From CAWCDJ01 sp963836015 (lineage in GTDB: Bacteria; Acidobacteriota; Terriglobia; Bryobacterales; Bryobacteraceae): DNA of 64,000 bases. The notes under the pieces were generated by a model. That model was given only the letters and a program-made list of their open reading frames with translations, was not told where the DNA came from and made no database searches. Positions 1-8,388 of this stretch are shown one piece after another (within the stretch, counting starts at the first letter, position 1; each line of letters begins with the position of its first letter). The stretch lies in assembly GCA_963836015.1 (NCBI GenBank), contig CAWIIF010000002.1, positions 62,001 to 126,000 on the forward strand, read 5' to 3'. A program made the translations under genes and the position numbers.

Positions 1-611
1 CCGGATTCCGCCAGGACCAGGGCGCGGTTGGTCCCGTTCGATTCCCGCACGTCGAGTATGCCGAACATGGGCGGCTTGGAATCTGTTCCGCGGGCGGCCA
101 GAATATTGGTTGCCAGTTGGCGCAAGGCCACCGTCTCGTAGACACGATGATCGGCAGAGAGCCGCCCGCACTTTTGGCAGGTAAACCCGGGCTTCACGAC
201 GACCATACCCCCAAAAACCTCGCCGCCAAACACCTCCTTCTCCTGTTCCTTCACAAAGCGAGCTGACTGATTGCTGGCTAAATCGGATTTCTGCTTGTAG
301 TCCCCGTATGTAACTCCTGTAAACTGCTCGTTGGTGAGAGTGCTCGCGGTATTCCGCTTGAGGCCTTTCCGCAGAAACTTCCGAAGGACCCACCCGTTCG
401 GCCACCATGCCGGCTGGGGGTCGGGCGTCACGCCGCCGATCACACTCACCTGCACATACGGCTTCTGTACGAGGTCGTACGAATCTTCATCGGTGGCACT
501 TTGAACTTGCGCCTGCGGGTTCAGCCTCACGCTGGCTGGATTCTGGGTAGTTTTCGGGTTGGTCTGAAAGATAGGGACGATTCGGGATTCAGTGTAATAA
601 GTGTATGGCAC
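1..611 (-). CDS. Unrecognised protein, 3' part beyond the window edge
   Basis: An uninterrupted reading frame runs leftwards off the window for 203 codons. I place the start at the GTG whose first base is 611, because a strong GGAGAGGAGG Shine-Dalgarno lies just upstream. The protein begins MPYTLYYTESRIVPIF. It has no signal peptide or membrane segment, and carries one Cys pair (TCQKCG, about residue 150) that could be half of a zinc knuckle, followed by YETVALRQLATNIL and a strand-rich stretch ending VLAES at the edge. It is divergent from the MFS gene, with 76 bp between the two starts. I do not recognise the family, and the missing C-terminus may hold the defining domain. The open frame plus the ribosome site make it a real gene; its function is unknown. 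Confidence 0.7.
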   Translation of the reverse strand, partial: MPYTYYTESRIVPIFQTNPKTTQNPASVRLNPQAQVQSATDEDSYDLVQKPYVQVSVIGGVTPDPQPAWWPNGWVLRKFLRKGLKRNTASTLTNEQFTGVTYGDYKQKSDLASNQSARFVKEQEKEVFGGEVFGGMVVVKPGFTCQKCGRLSADHRVYETVALRQLATNILAARGTDSKPPMFGILDVRESNGTNRALVLAES

Positions 612-687
612 AGGGCCTCCTCTCCTGTGGAACTTGCCCTATGATATCCGGCCCGATTCCCGGGCCGCAAATGGAGATAATAGCCGT
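612..687 (+). promoter_or_regulatory. Divergent intergenic region with a -10-like box for the MFS gene
   Basis: This 76-bp gap separates two divergent starts. GATAAT at 676-681 lies six bases before the GTG at 688, so transcription from it would start at or next to the start codon. No convincing -35 box is visible 16-18 bp upstream. A weak GGAG at 673-676 could instead act as a ribosome site. Confidence 0.35.
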
Positions 688-1947
688 GTGACAACCGTGC
701 GCGGTCTGCGCTGGTGGATCGCGGCGCTGATCTTCCTCGCCACCCTCATCAACTTCGTGAACCGCCTGACCGTCGCGGTGCTCGCGCCGGTGATCACCCA
801 TGACCTGGGCCTCTCGAATTTCCAGTTTGCGACCATCGCCAATTCCTTTCTGATTGCCTACACGCTGAGCCAGGGGCTTTCCGGCAAGCTCTATGACCGC
901 ATCGGGGCTAAACGCGGATTTTCGCTCTCGGTGACGGTGTGGTCGCTGGCCTCGATGGCGCACGCCTTCTCCCGCGGCGTCGTCAGCCTGGAGTGCTTCC
1001 GGTTTTTGCTCGGCTTGGGCGAGGCAGGGAACTGGCCGGGAGCGGCGAAGGTGATCGCGGAGTGGTTCCCCGTGCGGCAGAGGGCGCTGGGGATGGGGAT
1101 CTTCAATAGCGGCCCTTCGATCGGGTCAGTGGTGGCTCCGCCGCTGGTGATCTGGGTCGAGCGCAACTTCGGCTGGCAGGCGACGTTCCTCGCGTTGGGC
1201 GGCGCCGGATTCTTCTGGCTGGCGCTGTGGATGATCTTCTACGAGGTCCCGGCCCGGCACCGCCGGCTCAGCGCGGAGGAGTACGCGCTGATCCAGAAGG
1301 ACCGTCCGGCGGCGGCCGGGAGCCAGATCGGCTGGCGTGTCCTGTTGCGGCATCGCGAGGTGTGGGCGATCATGCTCGCGCGGTTTTTGGCGGACCCGGT
1401 GTGGTGGCTCTACATCACCTGGCTGCCGCTCTATCTATATGAGGTTCACGGCTTCAGCCTGAGGGAGATCGGCGCATTCGCGTGGCTCCCTTATGTGGCA
1501 GCGGACGCGGGCAGCCTGGGCGGCGGGTGGCTGTCGGGTTTTCTGATCGGGCGCGGGTGGACGGTCAATCGAGCGCGGAAGACGGTGATCGTGATGGGGA
1601 TGCTCTGCATGTCGGCCGGGATCTTCGCGGCCACGACCCGCAGCGCGGCGGCGTCGCTGGCGCTGATCGCGGCCGTGCTGTTCGGGTTTCAAGCCTGGAT
1701 CAACAACGTGCAGACGATGCCCAGCGACTACTTCCCCGACGAAGCGGTCGGTGCCGTTACCGGACTGGGCGGCACAGGGGCGGGGCTCGGCGCTATTCTG
1801 TTAACGCAGGCTACCGGATTCGTGGTGGATCATTTTCATTCCTATACGCCGGTTCTGGTTACCGCGGGGCTGCTTCCCGTGGTGGGAACCGCGGTCCTGT
1901 TCGCGTTGGGTGGACCGATCCGGCGGGTGACATTCGAAAGGTCATAG
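688..1947 (+). CDS. MFS transporter, anion:cation symporter (hexuronate/glucarate-like) family
   Basis: A predicted inner-membrane proton symporter of about 419 residues with 12 membrane segments. The first helix carries FVNRLTVAVLAP, followed by the MFS loop motif GKLYDRIGAKRG between helices 2 and 3. RFLLGLGEAGNWPGAAK and the GIFNSGPSIGS segment are typical of the ACS family (ExuT, GudP and relatives). I prefer GTG at 688 over GTG at 601, because the extra 29 residues are not membrane-like and would overlap the divergent gene. The SDR gene follows after 9 bp and probably shares the transcript, suggesting uptake plus oxidation or reduction of a sugar acid. The exact substrate cannot be read from the sequence. 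Confidence 0.85.
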   Translation: MTTVRGLRWWIAALIFLATLINFVNRLTVAVLAPVITHDLGLSNFQFATIANSFLIAYTLSQGLSGKLYDRIGAKRGFSLSVTVWSLASMAHAFSRGVVSLECFRFLLGLGEAGNWPGAAKVIAEWFPVRQRALGMGIFNSGPSIGSVVAPPLVIWVERNFGWQATFLALGGAGFFWLALWMIFYEVPARHRRLSAEEYALIQKDRPAAAGSQIGWRVLLRHREVWAIMLARFLADPVWWLYITWLPLYLYEVHGFSLREIGAFAWLPYVAADAGSLGGGWLSGFLIGRGWTVNRARKTVIVMGMLCMSAGIFAATTRSAAASLALIAAVLFGFQAWINNVQTMPSDYFPDEAVGAVTGLGGTGAGLGAILLTQATGFVVDHFHSYTPVLVTAGLLPVVGTAVLFALGGPIRRVTFERS

Positions 1948-1956
1948 AGAGATTAA

Positions 1957-2724
1957 ATGCGGAACTATTTGGATTTGACAGGCAAGACTGCGCTGGTGAC
2001 GGGCGCATCCTCGGGCATTGGAGCGGCCACCGCCGAGGTACTGGCGGACCTGGGAGCCAAGGTCGCGATCGGCTACTTCCAAAACGAAAAGGGCGCGGCG
2101 GGAGTGCGGGACAAAATCGCCAAAGCGGGCGGCACGGCCCTTGCGATCCGCGCGGATGTCCGACGCGCGAGCGAGGTAAAGGCGTTGGTCGAGCGCACGC
2201 TGGCGGAGTTCGGCGTCATCGACATCCTCGTCAACAATGCCGGGTCACTGGTAAAGCGGATACCGATTCTCGAGATCACGGAAGAGGGCTGGGACAACAT
2301 TATGGATCTCAACCTGAAGAGCGCCGCGCTGTGCTCGCAGGCGGTGATGCCCGGGATGATCCAACGGCGGCGCGGCGCGATCGTGAACGTGGTGTCGATC
2401 GCCGGGCGGAATGGCGGCGGGCCGGGATCTGGTCCCTACTCGACGGCCAAAGGCGGGTTGATCACGTTCACCAAATCGCTGGCCAAGGAGATGGCCCCGC
2501 ATGGCGTGCGCGTCAACGCGGTCTCGCCCGGTGTGATCGATACGCCGTTCCACGAAGTATTCTCGACACCCGAGATGGTCGCGAATTTCGTGAAGGGAAT
2601 TCCGCTCGGCAGGGTCGGAACGTCGATGGAGTGTGCTACGGCGATTGCGTTTCTGGCGTCGGACGCGGCGAGCTTTGTGGTGGGAGAGACGGTCGAGGTC
2701 AACGGCGGGCAGTTGATGCTCTAG
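1957..2724 (+). CDS. Short-chain dehydrogenase/reductase (SDR), FabG/gluconate dehydrogenase type
   Basis: A classical 255-residue SDR. It has the nucleotide-binding TGASSGIG near residue 15, NNAG near 93, a catalytic Ser in VVSIAGR and the YSTAK active-site Tyr/Lys pair. It ends VEVNGGQLML, as in FabG-like enzymes. The reaction is NAD(P)-dependent oxidation of an alcohol or reduction of a ketone in the cytoplasm. Its position 9 bp behind a sugar-acid transporter favours a sugar-acid or polyol substrate over fatty-acid synthesis. All catalytic residues are present. Confidence 0.9.
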   Translation: MRNYLDLTGKTALVTGASSGIGAATAEVLADLGAKVAIGYFQNEKGAAGVRDKIAKAGGTALAIRADVRRASEVKALVERTLAEFGVIDILVNNAGSLVKRIPILEITEEGWDNIMDLNLKSAALCSQAVMPGMIQRRRGAIVNVVSIAGRNGGGPGSGPYSTAKGGLITFTKSLAKEMAPHGVRVNAVSPGVIDTPFHEVFSTPEMVANFVKGIPLGRVGTSMECATAIAFLASDAASFVVGETVEVNGGQLML

Positions 2725-3074
2725 CACGGGGAAGCCGTAGATGGGGACTTCGCCAGAACTGTACGGAAGGTTCGACTTCCACGAGTAGGGCGTCAACTTG
2801 ACTCAGACCGCGGCCAACTTCCGGATGCGCGTCATTGGCCCGGAAAGGCAACAAGGGGAGAAACTACTCTACACAGCGCGATTTTTGCGGAGCCAGGGCC
2901 GAGGAGCGAGTCCATTCCAGCGGGCTTTGCCGGAGAGCAGACACGCTTCACGGCGTGCGGGATTCACTCGTCTTGCGTTGCTTCGCGACAACCAACGTCG
3001 AGGCGGCCGCGGGGGCGGGGGCCATTCGTTCGACGTCGGCCAAACTGCCCCCGCTTGATGTCTTCCGTCTTTCG
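2725..3074. other. Intergenic region with no recognisable gene
   Basis: About 350 bp lie between the SDR stop and the convergent DUF1801 stop. Short frames exist on both strands but show no family resemblance or ribosome site. I see no tRNA, transposon end or clear terminator hairpin. Confidence 0.5.
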
Positions 3075-3539
3075 TTATCGTTTCTTCCCCCCGACAAAAG
3101 GGTTCGCGGCTGCCTGCTTCATCCATGAGGCTACCTGGTGCTCGTCGAGATCGTCCACGGACGCCAGTTCTACGCCTCGTGTGGACTTGCCCATCCCAAT
3201 CGGCGTCACAGGCGGTTCAGGCTTGATCTCCGTGCCGCGTATGAACATCAGTTTCACGTGACCGACGAAAGCGCCGGACGAGAAGCACCAGCCTCCGCCC
3301 ACACCGTAGTACGCCATCCCCCACTTCACTGCACGCTGGAGACTTGGCAAGGTATTGGCAGCCAGAGCATCGATACGCTCGGCGATACTGCGCTGCGGCT
3401 GCGACAAGCTTGCGATATAGGCGAAGACGGGCTTGTCGCCTTCTGCGGCCTTCGCGGCGCTTGCCTTACCGGTCATGGCCACCAGCAGCTTCGTGCCAGT
3501 TTGGCCTTGAGCATCAGTCTTCAGGGGAGGCTTTCTCAC
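3075..3539 (-). CDS. DUF1801 family protein
   Basis: A 154-residue cytosolic protein with the DUF1801 fold (YdhG type). It shows YIASLSQPQRSIAERID, then LPSLQRAVKWGMAYYGVGGGWCF and a late RGVELASVDDLDE segment. Its biochemical role is unknown. The start ATG overlaps the stop of the upstream SRPBCC gene by 4 nt, so the two are translationally coupled. Genes of this type are often found with an ArsR regulator and an SRPBCC protein, as here. The 20-residue N-terminal extension before AMTGKASAAK is Lys-rich and low in complexity. Confidence 0.85.
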   Translation of the reverse strand: MRKPPLKTDAQGQTGTKLLVAMTGKASAAKAAEGDKPVFAYIASLSQPQRSIAERIDALAANTLPSLQRAVKWGMAYYGVGGGWCFSSGAFVGHVKLMFIRGTEIKPEPPVTPIGMGKSTRGVELASVDDLDEHQVASWMKQAAANPFVGGKKR

Positions 3540-4021
3540 GATCTCACCAAGGTGACGAGGAGTGTGTCCAACTCCTCGAACTGCTCGCCTGCCCCGCTTG
3601 TGCCCGTGCTGCCGGAGGCGATGGCCTCGTCGAGGGCTTGCTTTGAGGGATAGAGTTCGTGCAAGACCAGTAGCGTCTTGTCGCCCATTTCCTCGAAGGT
3701 CACCGTGGTAACGGCGCCATCGGCGCTTTCCTCATTCGTCCAGACGATGCGCGAATGGGGCGTCACTTCGATATACCTACCGAAGAATGCCACAGGCTGT
3801 TCAGAGGCAGGGTGGCTGAACACGAAACGGTACGTGCCCCCCGTACGAACATCGGCCTCGCACGAAATGAAAGATATTCCAAACGACTTCGGCGCCCACC
3901 ACTGCTTGAGCAACTCAGGCTTAGTCCAGGCCTCGAATACGATGTGCGCAGGGCCGTTGAAGGTTCGCGTGACGACTAGCTCACGCTCAGATTTTCGTTC
4001 TACCGTCGTGGGGTTCTTCAT
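3536..4021 (-). CDS. SRPBCC / AHSA1-like ligand-binding protein
   Basis: A 161-residue member of the START/Bet v1-like superfamily (activator of Hsp90 ATPase homologue 1-like). The signature runs LVVTRTFNGPAHIVFEAWT, then PELLKQWWAPKSFG, a RTGGTYRFVF strand and a final helix with LDTLLVTLVRS. Such proteins form a hydrophobic cavity and are thought to bind small hydrophobic ligands in the cytoplasm. The gene lies 6 bp behind the ArsR gene and overlaps the DUF1801 gene by 4 nt, so the three form one operon. The ligand is unknown. Confidence 0.88.
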   Translation of the reverse strand: MKNPTTVERKSERELVVTRTFNGPAHIVFEAWTKPELLKQWWAPKSFGISFISCEADVRTGGTYRFVFSHPASEQPVAFFGRYIEVTPHSRIVWTNEESADGAVTTVTFEEMGDKTLLVLHELYPSKQALDEAIASGSTGTSGAGEQFEELDTLLVTLVRS

Positions 4022-4027
4022 AGGGGC

Positions 4028-4390
4028 TCACTTTCTCATTTTTCGTCCATCGACTTTTTCGAGTTTCAATTCCGCAACGATCTTGTCCAACTCGTCGAAG
4101 CGTGCGTCCCAGAGCCGGCGGTACCTCTCAATCCATGCCGCCTCTTCCTCCAGGCGGCGTAAGCCGAGCTTGCAGGTACGCACGCGCCCGACCTTTTCCG
4201 TGGTGACGAGCCCCGCCTGCTCCAAGACACCGACGTGCTTCTTCATGCCCGTCAGAGTCATATGGAACTTTTGTGCAAGGTCCGTTATCGAAGCGTCCGC
4301 GCGCCCGAGCCGCTCCAGAATGCCGCGTCGGGTGGAGTCCGAGAGCGCGGCGAACGAGGCATCCAGGTGGGGCTGTTGAAACTGAACCAC
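4028..4390 (-). CDS. ArsR-family winged-helix repressor
   Basis: A 120-residue regulator. ASFAALSDSTRRGILERL is the first helix of ArsR proteins acting on SRPBCC genes, followed by ITDLAQKFHMTLTGMKKHV (recognition helix) and the wing AGLVTTEKVGRVRTC. No Cys-rich metal site is present, so it probably senses a non-metal signal. A longer frame exists upstream to 4573, but homologous N-termini begin just before VQFQQPHLDASFAALS. The GTG at 4390 fits this, and lies directly behind a promoter and inside an inverted repeat. Autoregulation of the three-gene operon is therefore likely, from a leaderless transcript. Confidence 0.85.
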   Translation of the reverse strand: MVQFQQPHLDASFAALSDSTRRGILERLGRADASITDLAQKFHMTLTGMKKHVGVLEQAGLVTTEKVGRVRTCKLGLRRLEEEAAWIERYRRLWDARFDELDKIVAELKLEKVDGRKMRK

Positions 4391-4426
4391 TTGGTTCAGT
4401 ATATAACACGGATCGGTGGCCTGCAA
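4382..4426 (-). promoter_or_regulatory. Promoter and operator of the ArsR operon
   Basis: On the minus strand, TTGCAG (4426-4421) and TATACT (4403-4398) are separated by 17 bp. The GTG start follows seven bases after the -10 box. A perfect inverted repeat, CTGAACC/GGTTCAG with a 4-nt spacer, occupies 4382-4399 and so overlaps both the -10 box and the first codon. This is a natural site for autorepression by the ArsR protein. Confidence 0.6.
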
Positions 4427-4635
4427 GCGGCGAAGTGGAGGGGCTATATGCGCATTCTCTGCCCAGATCAAGCAGAACACATCTAGGGCAGGAAAGGGGG
4501 GTACCGGAAACGGCCCTTCCGGCCGGTTGACGTATCGTCGCCATGTCGGACATCTGGTTTCCGTCGCCCCCATACAGCGATCTGAGAAGTGTCGGTGTCA
4601 GCGCTGACGTTGACTGAACCGTCTTGCCTCCAACC

Positions 4636-5403
4636 CTATCTCATGAAGCCGCTCTTTCCGCTCCCGGCTGCGCACAGCTCGTCGTTGAGCGGGTCGTCGA
4701 GAGCCAGGATGCGGCGCGCTTCGGGGCTCAGCCCTGCCTGCACGTCCGGGCTGAGCCACTGCTTCTGCCATTGCTGCTGGGGCTTGTCCCACCGGGTGTA
4801 ATACACGTGCATCGCACGGCGCGGCGCGGTCGTGCGATTGGCGGTGCCTCCGTGCCACATGTGGGCGTTCATGACAACGACGTCGCCGGCCTTTCCGAGA
4901 ACCAGCTGCTGCTCGGGATGCGGCTCGTACATTTCGGGAGGCGGCACGCGATGCCAGCGGTGCGAGCCGGGGACCATGCGGGTGGCGCCGTTTTCCGGGG
5001 TGAAATCGTCTAGCAGCCAGATCGAGTTGCACACCCAGTAGCCGGAGTCGTCGGGGAGGGCGCCGCTGTCCGCGTGCAAGGGCTGGTCGGCCTCGCTGCG
5101 CGGGTTGGTGGAGCGCGCGTTGAGGCTGCTGAGCTTGAAGCGCGGGCCGAGGACCTGGGCCATGCACGCTAGGACACGGGGTGTGAGGATGATGTCTTCG
5201 AAAAGGCGGCCCTTGTTGACCAGGTTGGCCAGGCGGCGCGCCCCGGGCTCCTGTTTGAACTCGGAGCCCGCCGAATCGCCCTCCTCGGCGAAAAGCTGGT
5301 CGATCCGGGCGCGGACACGGGTCAGCAGATCGGCGTTCATCAGTCCGGGCAGGTGTAGGTAACCCTCTTCTTCCAGTTGGCGTTGCTCGGAATCGGACAG
5401 CAT
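4636..5403 (-). CDS. Phytanoyl-CoA dioxygenase (PhyH) family Fe(II)/2-oxoglutarate oxygenase
   Basis: A 255-residue PhyH-family enzyme. The iron-binding HxD is in QPLHADSG near residue 130, and the distal His is probably MWHGG near 198. An Arg in TAPRRAM can bind 2-oxoglutarate. The N-terminus (LEEEGYLHLPGLMNADLL) is typical of bacterial PhyH proteins. These enzymes hydroxylate small molecules or lipids using O2 and 2-oxoglutarate; the substrate is not predictable here. The gene is divergent from the secreted protein at 5463, with 59 bp between the starts, and GGAG lies upstream of the ATG. It shows no operon partner. Confidence 0.85.
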   Translation of the reverse strand: MLSDSEQRQLEEEGYLHLPGLMNADLLTRVRARIDQLFAEEGDSAGSEFKQEPGARRLANLVNKGRLFEDIILTPRVLACMAQVLGPRFKLSSLNARSTNPRSEADQPLHADSGALPDDSGYWVCNSIWLLDDFTPENGATRMVPGSHRWHRVPPPEMYEPHPEQQLVLGKAGDVVVMNAHMWHGGTANRTTAPRRAMHVYYTRWDKPQQQWQKQWLSPDVQAGLSPEARRILALDDPLNDELCAAGSGKSGFMR

Positions 5404-5462
5404 CGTCTCCAGCGTATCGCAGCCGAAACCGGAGGGGGACGCCGCGCGCCTAACATAGAGAT

Positions 5463-6527
5463 ATGGCGAAGATGCGGATCGGGTTGTTACTGGCGCTGCT
5501 TGCGGCTGCCGGAATGGCGCAGGTGCGCCGGACGGTGGAAGAGCTGGCCGGCTTCGTACGGCAGTCGATCGAGCAGAAGGCCGATGACAAGCAGGTGGCT
5601 GCCGCGGTCGAGGCCATCCGGCTCAAGTACCGACTGGACGACAGCACCGTGGCCGAGCTGCAGCGCGCGGGGGCGGGCCCGAAGACCGTAGCGGCCCTGC
5701 GCCGCCTGAGCCAGAGTTCGGCGAGCCTGCCGCCGGAGCCGCAGCGCGCGGTTGCGGAGGAGATCCCGCCGCCTTCGGTCAACGAGCAGAATCGCGTGAT
5801 CGCCGAGGTGAAGGAAAACGCTTTGAATTACACGGACAACCTGCCGAACTACCTGTGCACTCAAGTGACGAAGCGGCGGGTGGATCCAAGCGGTTCGGGC
5901 GACTGGCGCGTGACGGACACGATTCTCGAACACCTCAGCTTCTTCGATCACCGGGAAAGCTACAAGGTGATCATGGTGGACGACCGTCCGGTGACCACGC
6001 CGCTGCAGCACGACCAGTTGGGCGGCGCCACTTCGTCGGGAGAATTCGGAAGCATCCTGCATGCGATTTTCGCTCCGGAGACGCGTACCGAATTCGGGTG
6101 GGCCCGCTGGGCCACTCTGCGGGGCCGGCGGTCGATGGTGTTCACGTTCCACACCGGGGAGCCGATGTATAGCATCAAGCACCAGGAATCGAAGCGCGAA
6201 GTCACCACGCGCACGCATGGGGAAGTGCTGGTGGACCAGGCGACTCACATGGTGATGCGGATCAACATGGAAACCGAGGGCATTCCAGCGGATTTTCCGA
6301 TCCAGAGTGTCTCACTGCTGCTCGATTACGATTTCGGCGATATCTCAGGGAAGCAGTACCTGCTGCCGCTGCATTCGAGCGTGCGCTCGCACGAGGGCCG
6401 TATGGGGTCGTGGAACGAGGTGAGCTACGTATCCTACCGGAAGTTCGGCACCGAATCGAACATTACGTTCGATACGCCCGACATCCCGGCGGATAAATTG
6501 AAGGAGACGCCGCCGAAGAAGCAGTAA
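5463..6527 (+). CDS. Secreted protein of unknown function
   Basis: A 354-residue protein with an N-terminal signal peptide (RIGLLLALLAAAGMAQ) and a predicted periplasmic location. Residues 20-90 are helical and repeat-like (VEELAGFVRQSIEQK, VAELQRAGAGPKTVAAL). The remainder is strand-rich, with LPNYLCTQVTKRR and FHTGEPMYSIK and a long antiparallel pattern, as in acidobacterial secreted proteins of unknown function. TAACAT at 5451-5456 lies six bases before the ATG and could be a -10 box. I cannot assign a family. It could be a lipid- or envelope-associated beta-protein. Confidence 0.75.
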   Translation: MAKMRIGLLLALLAAAGMAQVRRTVEELAGFVRQSIEQKADDKQVAAAVEAIRLKYRLDDSTVAELQRAGAGPKTVAALRRLSQSSASLPPEPQRAVAEEIPPPSVNEQNRVIAEVKENALNYTDNLPNYLCTQVTKRRVDPSGSGDWRVTDTILEHLSFFDHRESYKVIMVDDRPVTTPLQHDQLGGATSSGEFGSILHAIFAPETRTEFGWARWATLRGRRSMVFTFHTGEPMYSIKHQESKREVTTRTHGEVLVDQATHMVMRINMETEGIPADFPIQSVSLLLDYDFGDISGKQYLLPLHSSVRSHEGRMGSWNEVSYVSYRKFGTESNITFDTPDIPADKLKETPPKKQ

Positions 6528-6559
6528 GCATTTCTTCTTCTCGGCATCTCGGCGGTGAG

Positions 6560-7501
6560 CTATTGGTTCATCTGCCGGTACCACTCGAAGGTCTGTCGCA
6601 TGCCGTCTTCAAACGAGAAGCGCGGCGCGTGGCCGAGATCGCGAACCGCGGCCGTGGTGTCTGCTTGCGAATCGCGGACGTCGCCGGAGCGCGGCGGCCC
6701 GTACGCAGCCGGGATGCTGACGCCGGCGATCTTCTGCACGAGCGTCCAAGCCTGGTTGAGCGTTATCCGGCCTCCGTTGCCTGCGTTGAACATGCGGCCG
6801 GCGACGTTCGATGCACGGGCGGCCTTGAGGTTCAACTCCGCTACGTCTTCCACGTAGGTGAAGTCGCGCGATTGCTCGCCATCCCCGAAGATCACGGGCG
6901 GGCAGCCCTGTATGGCGCATTTCATGAAAATCGAAAGCACCCCGGAGTAGGCGCTCGAGGGGTCCTGCCGCGGCCCGTAGACGTTGAAGTAGCGCAGGGC
7001 TACGGTTTCGACGTTGTACACCGCTGTGAAGATATTGCAGTAATACTCACCCACGAGCTTTTGCAGCGCGTACGGCGACTTAGGCTGCGGGTTCATCGTC
7101 TCCACCTTCGGCAGGACCTCGGTGTCTCCATAGGCGGAAGACGAAGCGGCGTAGATCACCCGTCCCGCCTGGCCTTCCTGCGCCGCGCGCAGCACGTTGA
7201 ACGTGCCGTTGACGTTGACCTCGTGGGAGGGGATGGGGTCTTCGATGGAACGCGGCACGGAAGGGATCGCGGCTTCGTGGAAGACCGCGGAAGCACCGCG
7301 GATCAAGGGAGCGATCTCCTCGTAGTTGCGAATATCGGCGCGCTGAAAATCGATGGCCTCGCGGATCTCTTCGAGGTTCCGCTCGTAGCCGGTCAGCATG
7401 TTGTCGATGACCACGACTTTGCGCGCACCTTCACGAAGCAGGCTGCGGACGATGGCGGAGCCGATGAAGCCCGCGCCCCCGGTGACGACGTAATGGCTCA
7501 T
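6560..7501 (-). CDS. NAD-dependent epimerase/dehydratase (UDP-sugar 4-epimerase type)
   Basis: A 313-residue extended SDR with VVTGGAGFIGS at the N-terminus, SSSAYG (catalytic Ser region), YALQKLVGE (YxxxK) and ALRYFNVYGPRQDPSSAYSGV. The last motif is typical of the WbpP/TviC/GalE branch acting on UDP-hexoses for envelope polysaccharides. I choose the ATG at 7501 (MSHYVVTGG), because the 54 residues upstream are Arg-rich shadow sequence. Its start overlaps the stop of the upstream isomerase gene (ATGA), so the two are translationally coupled. Confidence 0.9.
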   Translation of the reverse strand: MSHYVVTGGAGFIGSAIVRSLLREGARKVVVIDNMLTGYERNLEEIREAIDFQRADIRNYEEIAPLIRGASAVFHEAAIPSVPRSIEDPIPSHEVNVNGTFNVLRAAQEGQAGRVIYAASSSAYGDTEVLPKVETMNPQPKSPYALQKLVGEYYCNIFTAVYNVETVALRYFNVYGPRQDPSSAYSGVLSIFMKCAIQGCPPVIFGDGEQSRDFTYVEDVAELNLKAARASNVAGRMFNAGNGGRITLNQAWTLVQKIAGVSIPAAYGPPRSGDVRDSQADTTAAVRDLGHAPRFSFEDGMRQTFEWYRQMNQ

Positions 7502-8334
7502 GAGAGTTTGGCGATTTCCGATTCGAGGTGGCGCAGCGATTGCGTGATCAGCTCCTCGGCGCCGTAGGAGAAGTCGAAGGCCTCGAGCGAGATCCAGCCC
7601 GCGTAACCGCGGCGGCGGAGCGCCTCGAGCACCGGCTTGTAATCGTAGTCGCCGGCGCCGCAATGGCGGCCGTCGAGTTCGTTGACATGGACATGGCGGA
7701 TCAGGTCGAAGTAGCGATCGACGAGCGCCGCGTGAGGCTCCGCTTCGTCGATGGCGTTATGAACGTCGAACATGGTGCGGACCGCGGGGCTCGCGATCTC
7801 GCGGACGATTCCGGCAGCCTCTTCGAGAGTCAGGACCACATCCGCCTGGTTGGCGGGCAAAGCCTCCACCAGGATCGTGACACCGCGGGCGCAGGCATGC
7901 GGCGCAACGCCGGACAGGCCCTCCACGAAATGGCGCGTCGCCTCCTCGCGGGTGGCGCCGCCGGTAGTCGAACGCTGCTTGGGCGAGCCGAAGACCATCA
8001 CGCCATCCGGACCAAGATCGGCACACAGGTCCACCAGTTGGAAAATGTGCTCCCAGCCGCGCCTGCGCAAAGCGGCGTCAGGAGCGGTGACGTGCAGTCC
8101 CTTCGGGCTGACCATGAGCCAGTGCAATCCCACGAACGCCAGGCCCTCCGACGCCATGATGTCGCGCAGCTCGCGGCGGCGGGCCGCATCCACGCCACCG
8201 GGACTCTCGGCGAGCGTGAAGGGAGCGATCTCGATTCCCGTATAGCCGGCTTTGCGGATCGCCCGGCAAGCGTCCTCAAACGCCCACTTTTCGAACGCCT
8301 CGTTGCAAGTGGAATGGCGGAACGTAAAAGCCAT
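7498..8334 (-). CDS. Sugar phosphate isomerase/epimerase (TIM barrel, AP endonuclease 2 superfamily)
   Basis: A 278-residue xylose-isomerase-like TIM barrel: YTGIEIAPFTL, FVGLHWLMVSP, ILVEALP (metal-binding Glu), FDVHNA (metal Asp/His), HVHVNELDGRHCGAGDYDY and WISLEAFDF. The metal ligands of the superfamily are present, so it is probably an active isomerase/epimerase of a keto-sugar. ATG 8334 (MAFTFRHSTC) is the first start consistent with the fold. The longer upstream frame is antisense to archease. The gene overlaps the downstream epimerase by 4 nt and is divergent from archease, 54 bp away. Confidence 0.88.
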   Translation of the reverse strand: MAFTFRHSTCNEAFEKWAFEDACRAIRKAGYTGIEIAPFTLAESPGGVDAARRRELRDIMASEGLAFVGLHWLMVSPKGLHVTAPDAALRRRGWEHIFQLVDLCADLGPDGVMVFGSPKQRSTTGGATREEATRHFVEGLSGVAPHACARGVTILVEALPANQADVVLTLEEAAGIVREIASPAVRTMFDVHNAIDEAEPHAALVDRYFDLIRHVHVNELDGRHCGAGDYDYKPVLEALRRRGYAGWISLEAFDFSYGAEELITQSLRHLESEIAKLS

Positions 8335-8388
8335 GAATACACAGTGTACGATGAGCCGGGAAGCAAAGGGCGGCCTTACCATGAAAGT

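Noticed and set aside
1482..2801. 439-codon plus-strand frame across the MFS and SDR genes
   Set aside because: Arg/Gly-rich shadow in the third frame; both real genes have clear family motifs in their own frames.
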